This document shows, piece after piece, positions 13,654 to 25,500 of a stretch of DNA of 64,000 bases; the first letter of the stretch is position 1, and the number at the start of each line of letters is the position of its first letter. Below the pieces are notes generated by a model, which did not search any database, was not told where the DNA came from, and saw nothing but the letters and a program-made list of their open reading frames with translations. The stretch comes from Paulownia fortunei (lineage: Eukaryota; Streptophyta; Magnoliopsida; Lamiales; Paulowniaceae), in contig CM033106.1 of the NCBI GenBank assembly GCA_019321725.1, positions 27,268,118 through 27,332,117 on the forward strand, written 5' to 3'. The translations under genes were made by a program, and so were the position numbers.

Positions 13654-16128
13654 ATGGAGGAAAGGGTGAAAGAGAAGGAGAAAGAGGGTGACAGATGGAC
13701 GGCAGCGATCGCCAATCTCACGGAAATTTCGTCGAATCTCGACTCGTTGCAGAAGCTACTGGTCAAGAAAGCCGTTTACGTTGACGGAGAAACCTTCGCC
13801 AAAGCCTCCCTTAGTTCCGAGCAAGCTCGCACCATCAAGGTCGTTTTTCCGTTGCTTATTTGTATTTTTGAATGTACCGATAGTCAACTAGCTATCCCCT
13901 TTGAGTTTAATGCACTTAATTCTTTGTCCAATGGCTGATTTGCGCGATGTTTCATTGATTTGTTATGTGGGTTTTTACTGGCTCTGCTTGATGGGGTCAA
14001 AGGGTGCTGTCATTGGAATTTCTTAGTCCGTTATATGTTGAATTTTGCTTAAATTTCTATTGTCTTCATTCAATGTCATCTTTGCGAAATTTTATTGTAT
14101 TGGGTTTTCTTGGTTTTGGAATTTTAGTGCGATTTGAAGTATTAATTGGGCAGAACCTTCATTGGTTCATGATTCTATCCTCTAGATTATACTTGATCTT
14201 GGTCTAGAGAGGGACAAGTTTGTCTGTGATAGATTGAATTAATTATTTGGTGTTCACAATTATGGTGAAGTGGAAGGTAATCACTGTTGGTTTTGTTGCA
14301 TTTCAGTTAATAACATGAGTAGAAGTTGGTAATGGTCTGTATGATAAATGATGGTATATATGTGTGCATATGTGTGTTGGTTTCTCTGTGAAGTTTCAAA
14401 TTGACAAACCTGCCAGTTTGTTAAATCAGAATGCTGAATCATCTTTTTTACTGCAATTGTTGACGCTCATAGTTTATATTGTATATTGCATAATGTTGTC
14501 TACTAACTACTTAACGACACAGATAATTATTGCGGAGATTGCATGATGCAAACTGTTTAATGACTGTAGGTTCTTGAGCAAAGGGTGGAGACTTTAGAAA
14601 GAGAACTTGATGCTGCCATATCGGCTGCTGCCCGTACACGTACTGAAAAACGTCAGGCTGAGGCAGCACAGAAAGCTGCTGAACTACGTGCCCTAGAAAT
14701 TACAAGAGAACTAGAAAACACTACGAGTATGTTTATTTGCTCACTTTATTATGAGTACATCAATATGTTATTCCATGCAATTTGTAGTAAACAATGGATC
14801 ATTGATAACTTAGCCAAATTCTTGATGTAGTGTTTTCATTCTTTGATAATCTGGTTACTATATTAGCCATGGGTGTGTGTGGCATTCACTTGAACAAGAA
14901 GGGGTTTATTCAAGATAAAACCTTGGAAAACTGTAATATCATGTATAAAAAATTTGACTTGCAGCTCTTATCCATCAGCAACTTCAATTAGAAGAACTTG
15001 CTATTTCGGCTGTTCTCTGGAGTCTGAATATGGCTTTGGATCCTATCTCCTTGATGTTAAATAATTGCGTGGACTTCTATTCTTGAAATTATTGTCTCCC
15101 TTACAGTAATCAAGGAAATAGCAACTATAGACTTAATGTGGAGTCTGAGGCTGGTTTCATCAGTCATTACCATTCCCATTTTGAGCTTATGCTGTGGGTT
15201 TTCCACTGCTAGTGTTGATGAGAGGCATTAGTTTTTCATCAACAATTTTCTTTTTGGTTGGCTTCTGGTTCATTCTTTCCACATATATAGATAACTCAGC
15301 AGCTTGTTCTTTCTCTCTCATTCGGAATTCAACTTGCTTATCCTTTCCTGTTGGACTGACAGGGCCAGTGTTTACTTGTGATGCTATCCCAGTGATCATG
15401 ATGAACTAATTACAAACTTTTTGTTCTGCCCTTCTAACTTCCTTTATTTTTGTATCATCTTAGTATTTATGGTCATGAAGCTTGTGCTTAACTGAAATGA
15501 ATATTTTTGGTCATGCTTACTGTTTGTTTTTCTAAACAGCTGGTCCCTATATTAGGGCAAATTAGAATGCAATAGATAGTCAACAACCATGGTGGACTCT
15601 GGACATGAATCCTGAATAACTGAACACATTAGGACTTTAGGAAACTTGAGGTTTGTAATCAATTAGTGTGGTTGAAGCTCAGAAGTAACTGTTGACAGCC
15701 TTGTGGTTCTGTATTCACAATTCTGGACCATTGAGCTACACAACCCCACAACAAATCCTGCACGCTCTCCCCTAAACAAAAAGAATAAAAAAAGAAATAG
15801 AATATTTTTAATAATTTTTGAATGAAACAAAAAAGACTTTCATTACTGAATTATATAGCAAAGAGGACAGGGGGCTACCTACAAGAAACTTCTTAATGAT
15901 TGCATTTGTAAAAAATGGGTGTTTGGGTTTTCCTAGTCTGTTGCGGTTAAGTAGTTACTATTCTGTTGTCTAATTTCAATTCTTTTTGTTGCAGAAGTAT
16001 TTGAACTGCACATGGAAGAATTGCGTGCGAAGCAAGAGGAGATTTCTAAGCGGGATAAAGAGATAAAACTTCTTGAGGCTATAATACAGACACTTGGTGG
16101 CAGAGAATCTCTTTCTGCACAAGGCTAA
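13654..16128 (+). CDS. Small coiled-coil protein of unknown function
   Basis: Three exons, 13654-13839, 14570-14726 and 15995-16128, all with GT-AG junctions, sum to 477 nt and encode 158 aa ending in TAA. The protein is almost entirely charged and helical. After a basic/acidic N-terminus (MEERVKEKEKEGDRW) come a leucine-spaced segment (NLTEISSNLDSLQKLLVKK, residues about 22-40) and two long heptad-like coiled coils: residues about 63-112, rich in Ala/Arg/Glu, and 116-148, with EELRAKQEEISKRDKEIK followed by LLEAIIQTLGG. There is no signal peptide, membrane segment or catalytic motif. I do not recognise the family; it could be an adaptor or cytoskeletal/vesicle-associated coiled-coil protein, but that is speculation. 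Closure of the frame across three exons makes a real gene likely. A possible skipped exon near 14965 was seen but is not needed. Confidence 0.8.
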
Positions 16129-17553
16129 ATCCTGTCTTGTGAGTCTGTTTTGTATAATACTTGGAAAACCTGAGCACAGATTCATGTATATGTGAATCTC
16201 AATTTAATGTATGCATTGTTTGGGTCACAATTTTCTATCTTTTATGCACTGTTGTTTCACTTGAGTTCAATGGCAGCTCATGGTCTTCGTAACTGTTAGA
16301 TATCTGGGTATCAAAATTATGCCCTTGCATCAATCATTTCAGAAGGAAAATGAAAATGAGTAATTCTCGTTACGGGCAGCAAAGCCAGCCCTTCTAACAT
16401 CTTACATCATCCTTGACTCCATGTATACTGTGTCATTTGACTACATGTTGCAGATTGTTGTTACGTCCTTAGTTCTTCGCTAGGAATATGCATCACCTTC
16501 GTTATGTTTAATACTGCAGCTTCATACAAACTGTGATGTTTCTCATTGTCAGACTGGAGAAAGCATTAAACCAAATTTGAGACAGGTTACCATCGAAGAT
16601 GTAAGAAGAGAAAGTTTGGCAAACAGTGAATACTGTTTTGATTTCCAGTCATTAAAACATGTCCAATGTGATCAGTAATGAATTACAGCTTGAAATTCCT
16701 TTGCGTTCTAAGAATTTAGGTGCTGCATGTGCTCATATGCACAAACAACATGATGTACAAAGTCAGAAAGGAACCCCAAGTTCACAGGATGTAATTTCAA
16801 TGGGCAAGAGAAGGGCTGCCATTACAATACAATATAATCTGAGGATTTCCTTCAATTAGAATCACCATAGATGATAGATGCATCAAGTTTCCAACTGCTA
16901 CTTGCATTGTTGCATACACCAAGAAATAAACCAACATTAAGAAAAGAAAAAAAGAAATAAGGAAAAAGGAAAATTAGTAAATTTTGTTCATCTCAAACTG
17001 AGCTCCAGCTTTAAAAAACAGCTGACCCCATTGGAGCTGCAATGTAAAACTCAATCAAGATACAGTTTATTTCCATGTGAAGTCGACCCAACTCAAAGTA
17101 CATTAGCAAGACCGCTCCTAATTATTTTTTATCAACTTTTGCTCCTTGCTTAAAATAATTACATTCCCTATATAATAAAATTAATCTTTTTTACTCTTTT
17201 GACTAATTTACCACATTGATTAGAAAAGAGGGAAAAAGGGCAAAAGACGCATGATGAAATTTTTTTCCAAAAAATTTTAATTTGAAAATATCATTGAATA
17301 TTTGCAAGTTATGAGGTGTCGAAAATAATTTTAAATTATTTTTGAGGAACAAAGTGTTAAAATGGTAAAATTTGGGGGCCGAATTGCCATTAACCCATAT
17401 TTCTATTGCAAATAGATTCGAAGTTAGGCAACGCCTAGAGGCCAAGAATACAAAACCCCAGTCCACCGCCTTAGCTGCTCTGGTCTCTCTCTCTCTCTCT
17501 CTCTCTCACAAACACACACGCACGCACGCACGCACGCACACTGAAATCAGAGA
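16129..17553. other. Intergenic DNA between two plus-strand genes
   Basis: The first part is the likely 3' UTR and flank of the coiled-coil gene; the end is the promoter and leader of the CD2BP2-type gene. A 66-codon frame at 16659-16859 has no recognisable content and is not called. The region is AT-rich apart from the CT/CACG microsatellite next to 17554. Confidence 0.5.
17484..17541 (+). repeat. CT and CACG microsatellites in the leader of the CD2BP2-type gene
   Basis: A run of about 12 TC dinucleotides (17484-17508) is followed by a (CACG)n tract (about 17515-17541) ending 12 bp before the ATG at 17554. CT-rich leaders are common in plant genes; the compound repeat is expected to be length-polymorphic. 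Confidence 0.85.
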
Positions 17554-20500
17554 ATGGCAGAAGGGTCGTCGCGTGGCAACCTGAAGCGCTCCTTCGTCGA
17601 AGACGATGAATCCAACAAACCCCCTCCGTAAATGATCTTGCTTCCCTTTCTATGCGTACAATCTTATATGTTGTATACGTATATGTTTATGCATCGAGTA
17701 GTTATTTAAAAATTTTCAGACCTAATTTTGCTAATTTGACGATGGGTTTGATACTCTTTTGTTAGGGTTTATGCAATTTACATGTATGTACGCGTATCTG
17801 AATATCAATCATTCCCATATATGCATTTTCATGGTAGAAGAATCTAGTTAGTGGTAAAATTAATCAAATTTTACACTGCCCATTGAGGGAATTTTTGAGG
17901 AATTTGATTAATTCAGAAGCAGAATTGTAATTAATAAAATTAAGAATAAAATTCAGTGGCAGCACAATCTGCTAGTGGAGTAGGTTATTGATTTTAATGA
18001 ACACTTTGCTTCCTGCTTTGGGTTTTTGGCTAGTGCATCACTTTCTCTTGTGATTTTTTTGGGCCGTTTGCACGCATATGCAGGGAGAAAAGAGTGAGGT
18101 TTCCTAAAGGTAAGAAGTTGAAGCAGGGAGATTATGTTACAGATTCATTGGGTGCAGATATTCCTAGTTGGAAGGATCCCCGCCTTGCTGCCAGAGATCG
18201 TGCCACTCGCCGGAATATGATTACAGCAGAACTTCTTAATGATGAAAACAATGATTTTGTACCCGACATAAGAAAAGCAGAAGTCCGGTACATGGTAAAG
18301 TTGTCTGATGGCTCCTAGATGTTCTTTTCTGGTGCTGCTATTATCATACTGGATGGAATTTTGAAGAATAAGGGTGCTCTCTTTACATACTTTTCTTAAA
18401 AAAAAAAGAAGATAAATTAACAAGAGGTATTGCTAACACTTATTTCTTATTTGGATTGTTGTGCTTGTACTAGTTTATCTAGCGAAGTAATAGATAAGCT
18501 TGTTGTATGATCCAGAAAGAACTTCTCTGGATCTTTAGTCATGCGTAAAATCTCGAGCTAAGTACAAACAATTTTTCACATTATTTTAACTTCGGAAAGT
18601 GGATGCTTGCTTTTGTTGAGCTTGAGTTGTCAACCATTGACAAAGAAAAGTATGAACCTTGCTACGCCCCTTAAACCAGTATGGATCATGAGATCACATC
18701 CCAAAATTTCTTGTTTGAAGTTCCCAGTAAAACTATGGATTATCTGCACCAAAATCTAGACCCTCCTGGACCTAAGTTTTTGTTTACTTAAGCATATATG
18801 TAGATTAATTATTTTGTTGTCAGCTGCTTGATCTTATCAAAATCTCACTAGCTACCGCTTCATTTGTTCCAGTTGACAATTTGGTAGGTGTGGACAGTTT
18901 ATTCAGTTATAAGTAGCTAGGACTTACCAAGTGACTAAGTAACATTATAGTCTGTGGTTTGGATGTTTTCTGCTGGCTGATTCTATTCATTGAATTCCAT
19001 CTCTTAATGTATATCTTTCTTTACTATATGAAATGACTTCCTTTTCTTTTTAGTACCTTAATATTGAATTGACACACCTTCCCGCAACCCCCCCCCCCCC
19101 CCCCCAAAAAAAAAAAAAAAAAATAAAAAATAAAAAATAAAAACCACTCACACGCACCTGGTTGGGTCCAGGGTCTGTAATGGACTTTGGTTCTCTACTA
19201 TTTTATCTTGGGTAAGATTAGAAGGATAAATGATGGGAAGTGAATTTTGGCAGGACAATGAGACTTTTGTTGAAGAAGGCATCCCAATAGAACCTTTTAA
19301 TCTGGACCAAGAGAGAGAAGATGGGTACTTTGATGAAAATGGAAATTATGTTGAATACGTGAATCGGAATGAGATCAAGGTAGTGAAAAAATGTATGATA
19401 TGATTATCTAGTCAGTGCATTGTTCTCACGTAAACTCTTGCAGGATGCGTGGCTTGATAGTGTGGATGTTCATCCAAAGTATGCTGGAAAGAGCTCTATT
19501 CCCACGAGTAATGATGACAACCCTCATGACCTTGCAACAGAAGAGCTTGCAGAAATTAATAGGCGGATTGCTGATGTTCTTGAACCTGGAGAAACGGTGA
19601 GCTTTAATCATGACGTTAGTTGTATACATTGTACATCTTATACATTTTATTTTGTAGATTTTAGATCCTGAAATGTAATTGGATACTAATATGTGTTTCT
19701 ATCCTTCCTTACTGGCATCAGGTAGCTAGGATGCTCAATTGATTTTTGCATGACAGTTGTATTTCTTAATCTGCTTTGTGTTGGAAATACAACATTTTTT
19801 TAAATACTGGGTTGGGGTTTCTTTTCCATATATATGTTAATGATGTAAATATTGTCTTGCTGCCTGTTGCCATTTCCTTTTGTAACATGATCTCATTATC
19901 ATGAAATGTAGAAGTGGACTTATGTGCATACCATAAGTGGCTGATCCAGATTCACAGATTAAGAGAACATTCATATCAAATGCAGTGAGAGGCAGTTCAA
20001 AATAGTTTTTTTTCCCCCTACTTTTCGCTTTGTCCTATTTATTTATGTATATATCCATCTATCAACTTTTTTATTTTTCTTGCATCCTATTATAGCTCCT
20101 TTCTGTTAAGAGGGGAAGGGACCATGGAAACTATTATTCCTAGCATGATTTCGGAAATAACTGTTTGAGACATTTTCTGTTCATTTTGTGCTTTTTAAAT
20201 AAAAAGCTGGATTTGTTCTTGCAATTGAATTTTATTTCATCTTAATAGTTGTTGAATATTATTTGAATCTCGTTGGCATCACTTGGCATCACTTTTTACA
20301 GGTTTTGCGAGGTTTGAGGAGATTAAAGGGTTCAACTGATAAGAAGCAGAAGATGTCTGCAGAAACAAAACAGCTGTTCGACCAGCTAACTGAAGATGCC
20401 ATGAAATTGATGGAGAATGGAGATTACAGTTGAGTTTGTTTTATCTTTTTAGAAGAGAATCTTGCAAGTGATATAGATTTCTAGATCTTTATCCTTATCC

Positions 20501-22532
20501 ATTGCTATATGTGAACCCATTTGTTTTACAGATGTGTATGATGAAAAGCAAGAGCATTTTGAGCGAGAAGCAGGTATGTTCGATTGCCTAATCATTTCCA
20601 TGCACATTCTTGATTAGACTTATCTTCATAATCTTGCCGTATTGGTTTTATTGATCCCTTTTGGTATTCTTTTATGTTCATTGTTATTATATTATCTTTT
20701 GTGTTATAGGGGGTGTTCTGTTGTTTGATGTGTATCGAGCTTTATTCATGGGTGTCCCCATCACCACATAATACTGACTGGCAGTAGATCCTATTCATTA
20801 GAAAGCTCATAGACTCTCGTTTCTATTCTTCTTCTTCTTCTGCACATGTCACCATCGTGCCCCAGCCCTTCCTCCCATCTCTTTTTTTATTTCCCCAAAT
20901 AAAGAACAAAAATGAAGGCAAACTGGGAGCTGTTGTGAGGATCTATGTCATGTGTTGAGATAATATAGTATGGGCTTTACAGATTATTAGAAAGTTTTCC
21001 TTTAGACATTGGCAAAAATCACTTTTTTTTAACCAAAAGTTTACAAATTTGAGCGCTTCTGAGTTATTCATAAAGACTTCAGTTTTCTGAATGTACTTTG
21101 TCTTGTCATGAGTTCAATATGAGCAATGTTATATTATAAATTGCTTTTGATCTTCAGAGGGTTATGAGAAGTTAGCTAAGATAAGGAAGCACGGTCTCTC
21201 AGAAAGCTTGGGTCAGGAGAAGTCTGATGACATTTTTGACATGTTTGGGGATGATGATGGAAGTGCTGCTGAGAATCTTGCCTCTAATGGGAGTGGATCA
21301 GTTTCTGTTCAGCCCACTGAGAGTATGCTTAGACTCAGTATCTTGAAGCACATGGTAGAGAAATCAAGCTATATTTTGTAACTTGTTACTTATATGGGAT
21401 TGCAGGTGGAGACCTGCAGAATGACTATGCATATGATGAGTCTTCTGGGTATGCCTTCATCCTTGAACTTTTTTTTATGGGCACATTTGTCATGCTTGAA
21501 TGCTGCAAATATTAATTTCACACTCTTCAAAATGTATAAATTTGAAGTTTTCAGTTGCTTGTTTCACTGTTAAAAACCTTGGCCAAATGTTTTTGTGGAA
21601 TTTTTCTGCAAGCTGAAACTCGGAGGCCTTTAGTTAAAAAGCTTATGGCTTATATTTTAGGTTCTGCAAATATTGTGTATTTTGAAGAATAACAAACAGC
21701 TATTTTGCATCATGAAAGAAATTTACATAATCTCACACTTCTTTAAGCAGTGAGATAGAGGCTGTCACTAAATATTTCACTTATCTTATAGATTGAATTA
21801 TTGTGTGATATGAACTTTAAGATTGTGGCTTCATATTGATGTAGTTGGGAAGATTTTTTGTGCTGTTCTCATCTTAAATTCACATGGTTTTTCAGATATT
21901 ACTACAGCTGCAGTTTGGGTTATTATTATGATCCTTCTTCAGGGCTGTATTACTGTGCAGCTTCCGGGAAATGGTATTGTGGCCTTAATTTGTTATTTTT
22001 TCTGCTTTTTGCATCTGTAATATTATGCTGCTCCACATGGTGTCCTATGCTCTGTGTGTTATAAATACAACTGCTTCATGTGCCAGCCCTGTGCTTAATC
22101 TGATATATTTGTTGTACTTGGAAGTGCAGCAGACGGACGGAATGCATTCTTGTTAATTTAATATATAACTAAAGCACTATTATGATTTGAATGACCAAGA
22201 TCATTCCTGCATGCTACTGTTTTAAGATGGGAGTATCCAGTTCTAATCCTTTCATGCAGTCTGGGGAGTTCAATAATGTGTCAATGGTACTAATGTCCAT
22301 GAAGCACAGATATTCTGTGCATCCCGAGTCTTGATTGTCTATAAGGTTTCTCCATTTGCTTACATTGCACACTGTATATGTTCATGGATGTGGTGAAAAT
22401 TAACATGATGGAAGCAGAAGTGGGCTGTGGCTTACCTACCTCTTCTCTATTCCATGTAGGTATTCTTATAATGAAGAATCAGGGATATATGATGAGGTCC
22501 AACAAGATACCAATATGGCCGGGGTGAGTTGA
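17554..22532 (+). CDS. CD2BP2: CD2BP2/LIN1-like U5 snRNP-associated protein with OCRE domain
   Basis: CD2BP2 (yeast Lin1) associates with the U5 snRNP in the nucleus and assists its assembly before release from the mature tri-snRNP. Ten exons: 17554-17627, 18084-18294, 19254-19379, 19444-19596, 20302-20428, 20532-20573, 21158-21322, 21406-21448, 21896-21973, 22460-22532. They sum to 1092 nt (363 aa). The N-terminus carries the family's conserved blocks: KRVRFPKGKK, PRLAARDRATRRN, IPIEPFNLDQEREDGYFDENGNYVEY (residues about 105-130), then DAWLDSVDV. The C-terminus (about 305-355) is an OCRE-type aromatic repeat domain (ESSGYYYSCSLGYYYDPSSG and GLYYCAASGKWYSY). The animal GYF domain (GPF...GYF signature) is not seen. 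The stop follows a perfect donor-like GGG/GTGAGT at 22521-22529, so an additional 3' exon in an alternative transcript is possible. Confidence 0.93.
19088..19123 (+). repeat. Compound homopolymer C18-A18
   Basis: Eighteen C residues are followed directly by eighteen A residues and then TAAAAAA repeats, inside intron 2 of the CD2BP2-type gene, about 130 bp before exon 3. The exact lengths are prone to sequencing error. Confidence 0.85.
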
Positions 22533-25500
22533 AGGAGACTGCTGTTGCTCTTTAAGGGACAACTTGTGACTTATAGGACTATGTACAAAACTGGTTTTGT
22601 TTGGCCAAAATTGCAGTGCAAACGGCTGTACATCCTCCTAAATGAATTTATCAGTTAATAATTTGCTTTTCTTGGGTTCGAGAAAAAGATGGGTTGAGCC
22701 ATCAGATAATACCCACCTTTGCATTATAATGCTGTTCCCAAATGATTTTAACAGTTGGAATTGAGGTCGGCCTCACTTGGAGCTGGAGGTATTTACATTT
22801 TCCAACCACACAAACTCGAAGGAGTAAATGAGCTTGCCACTCAAAAGGAATGCTCTTATGAGATTTGGTGGAGATGATACTTTTTTCTCAATTAACCAAA
22901 AGCTAAGGCTGTTTGTTTTCATTTGTGACATTTTTAGGTGTTAATAATGTTTTGGTTAATTGAGAGAAGTTTTATCATTAGAACTTCACATCAAATATTT
23001 ATCATGTAGGTCTTCCACAAAATAGGAGTGATGGTTTTGAAAATGGTCGCTCAATTTCTATTTTTGATTTAGAAAACACAATAAAAACAAGTAGGATTAT
23101 TGTTGTAAACTGGGAAAAATAAACACATACTTGGGAGTTCAAATAATAGAAAAACACAAAAAAAAAAAGCAATGAAAATGAAACCCAAAAAGGCAAAGGG
23201 GTTCACCCAAACACAATTCCCTCAAATAAATTATATCTGATAAGACGAAATCTGAAAGGAAAATTTCGCAATAACCCTCAAACCAAAGTTAGTTCTCAAG
23301 ACAAAGCAACTTAATCAAAGTTGACAACACGATTAATAACAATTAAAAAAAAAAGAAAAATACTTAATACTATGAATAAAGTTTCAAAGGAAATGAAGTC
23401 TTAAAACACAAAAAATGTGTAATAGCATTGAATGCCTTCAAGGAGGAAAATAAAATAAAAATCAATGAATACATCAATAGCTCCATAGCCTTTTCGGTAG
23501 TGCAGACTCTTCCGCACGACTTCATGAAAACGGCAATATCTGCATAGAGCTTTCTGAAATATGGTTCACAGGCTAGAATCTTGCTGCATTACAAGGGTTC
23601 ATTTTCAAACATCACCCACAATCTACTACTCTGTTTAATACCAAGAATATTTTATGCATATCCCCACTGAACAATGTTATTCTAGTCATGCTAACAATGA
23701 CAAGAGGGCCTGCACTATCAAATAGAAAACTTGAAATCTGATTTTATGGAATCTCTTTGATCTCAAAAGACGTTTCTTGAAGGAATTTAGTTTTGAAAAC
23801 ATTGGATTATTGTTGAAAACATAAACACATTCTTGGGAGTTCAAATATTAGGAAATACAAAATCAGCAAATGAAAATGAAACCCGAAAAGGGCAAAGGGA
23901 TTGACCCAAACTTAATTCCTCAAATAAATTATATTAGACTGAAGGGAAAAAATTTGCAATAACCCTCCAACCAAAGTTAGTTCTCAAGCAAAGCAACTTA
24001 ATCAAAGTTGACAACACTATTAATAACAATTAAAAAAAAATACTTAATACTATAAATAAAAGTTTCAAAGAAAACAAAATCTTAAAAAATAAAAAATGTT
24101 TAATAGCATTGCATGCCTTTAAGGAGAAAAATAATAATAATAATAATAATAATCAATGAATACATCAATAGCTCCATATCCTTTTCGGTTGCGCATACTC
24201 TTCTGCAAGACCTCATGAAAACGCCAATATCTTCATAGAGCTTTCTAAAATATGGTCAACGGGCTACAATTTTACTGCATTACAAGGTTTCATTTTCAAA
24301 CATCACCCACCATCTATTAGTGTCAGCTACTACTCTGTTTAATACCTAGAAATTTTTATGCATATTCCCACTGAACATTGTTATTCTAATCATGCTAACA
24401 ATAACAAGAGGGGCTGCACTATCAAAAAGAAAACTGGAAATCTGATTTTAAGGAAATTTTTCTCTAAAAGAGTTTTCTTTAAGGACTTTAATTTATTGAA
24501 GAGTGCTTAGTTTAAGTATTTATTAACCAGTTTAACATATTTTGAAAACGGGTATTTAAGTGATCAACTTTGCAAGAACTATTGCTCATGAGTCTTTATT
24601 GGGATATTAATTAAATTTAGTACAACAAAGAATTGATATTATGACAATTTGCTTTAACCTTGCAAGGTAGTAGGGCTTTCTTTTTTATTCTTCTTTCCTC
24701 TCTTCACCTTCTCCTATCCTTTATTTACTACAATTCTCCTCTTTAGCATACCAATTATTTCTTTCTACCAGAAACTTGCTATGTCATAAAGACCACAATC
24801 CCTTCCTATAACACATCCACTATAAAGGTGTTCACATATCTTTTTGTTGTTTTATTTTAAAGTTTACATTGAAAAGTTACAATTATATTTTCTTAAAATC
24901 TGATTAGGTGTAAATGAGAGCATGAAAACGTTGGTTATACAATAAATTAATGACCTATTTACACCCAGTTCATAATTGAGTCCACTCCCCACCCATTTAT
25001 GGTGGGTGGCTATGGGCATCTTAATGGGTTTGGGTGTTTTCGCCACCTCTACTACTGGGGCTTTGATGGTGGCGTGTAACATAACGATAACATAATACAT
25101 TAGTTTCCTTCATTAGTTTCCTTAATTCACTGACACCTTAGTCAAACACAATCTTCTAGGAGACACATGAAATTCTTTGAGGGACTGATGGACTGAGCGC
25201 AAACTTGATGTATTCATCACCATTAGATCATGGGATGGGTGGTGAAAAACACCCACCCACCCGGTCCATCCAAAAGACCACTGAATTATGAGGCCATGGA
25301 TGGTAACACCACCCCCTATATTCCAATGGTCAGTGCTGGGTAGACTGGGTGCACCCAGTCCACCATAGAGACATTTCTCACCTAAGATACAAATAAAATG
25401 CCATTCGAATCTACCAACTACTGATGCAAACATTTGTCCAAATCACCATCCAATCCTAACACTTAAAAGTTCAAACTCATAGCACAATTAAATAACAAGT

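Noticed and set aside
14960..15085. Possible extra exon of the coiled-coil gene (after an acceptor-like ttgcag)
   Set aside because: The 158-aa frame closes without it, and including it would introduce hydrophobic, non-coiled-coil sequence and then a stop.
25122..25433. 103-codon minus-strand frame
   Set aside because: It is built on CCACCC/GGGTGG low-complexity DNA with an inverted repeat; no domain, no exon partners.
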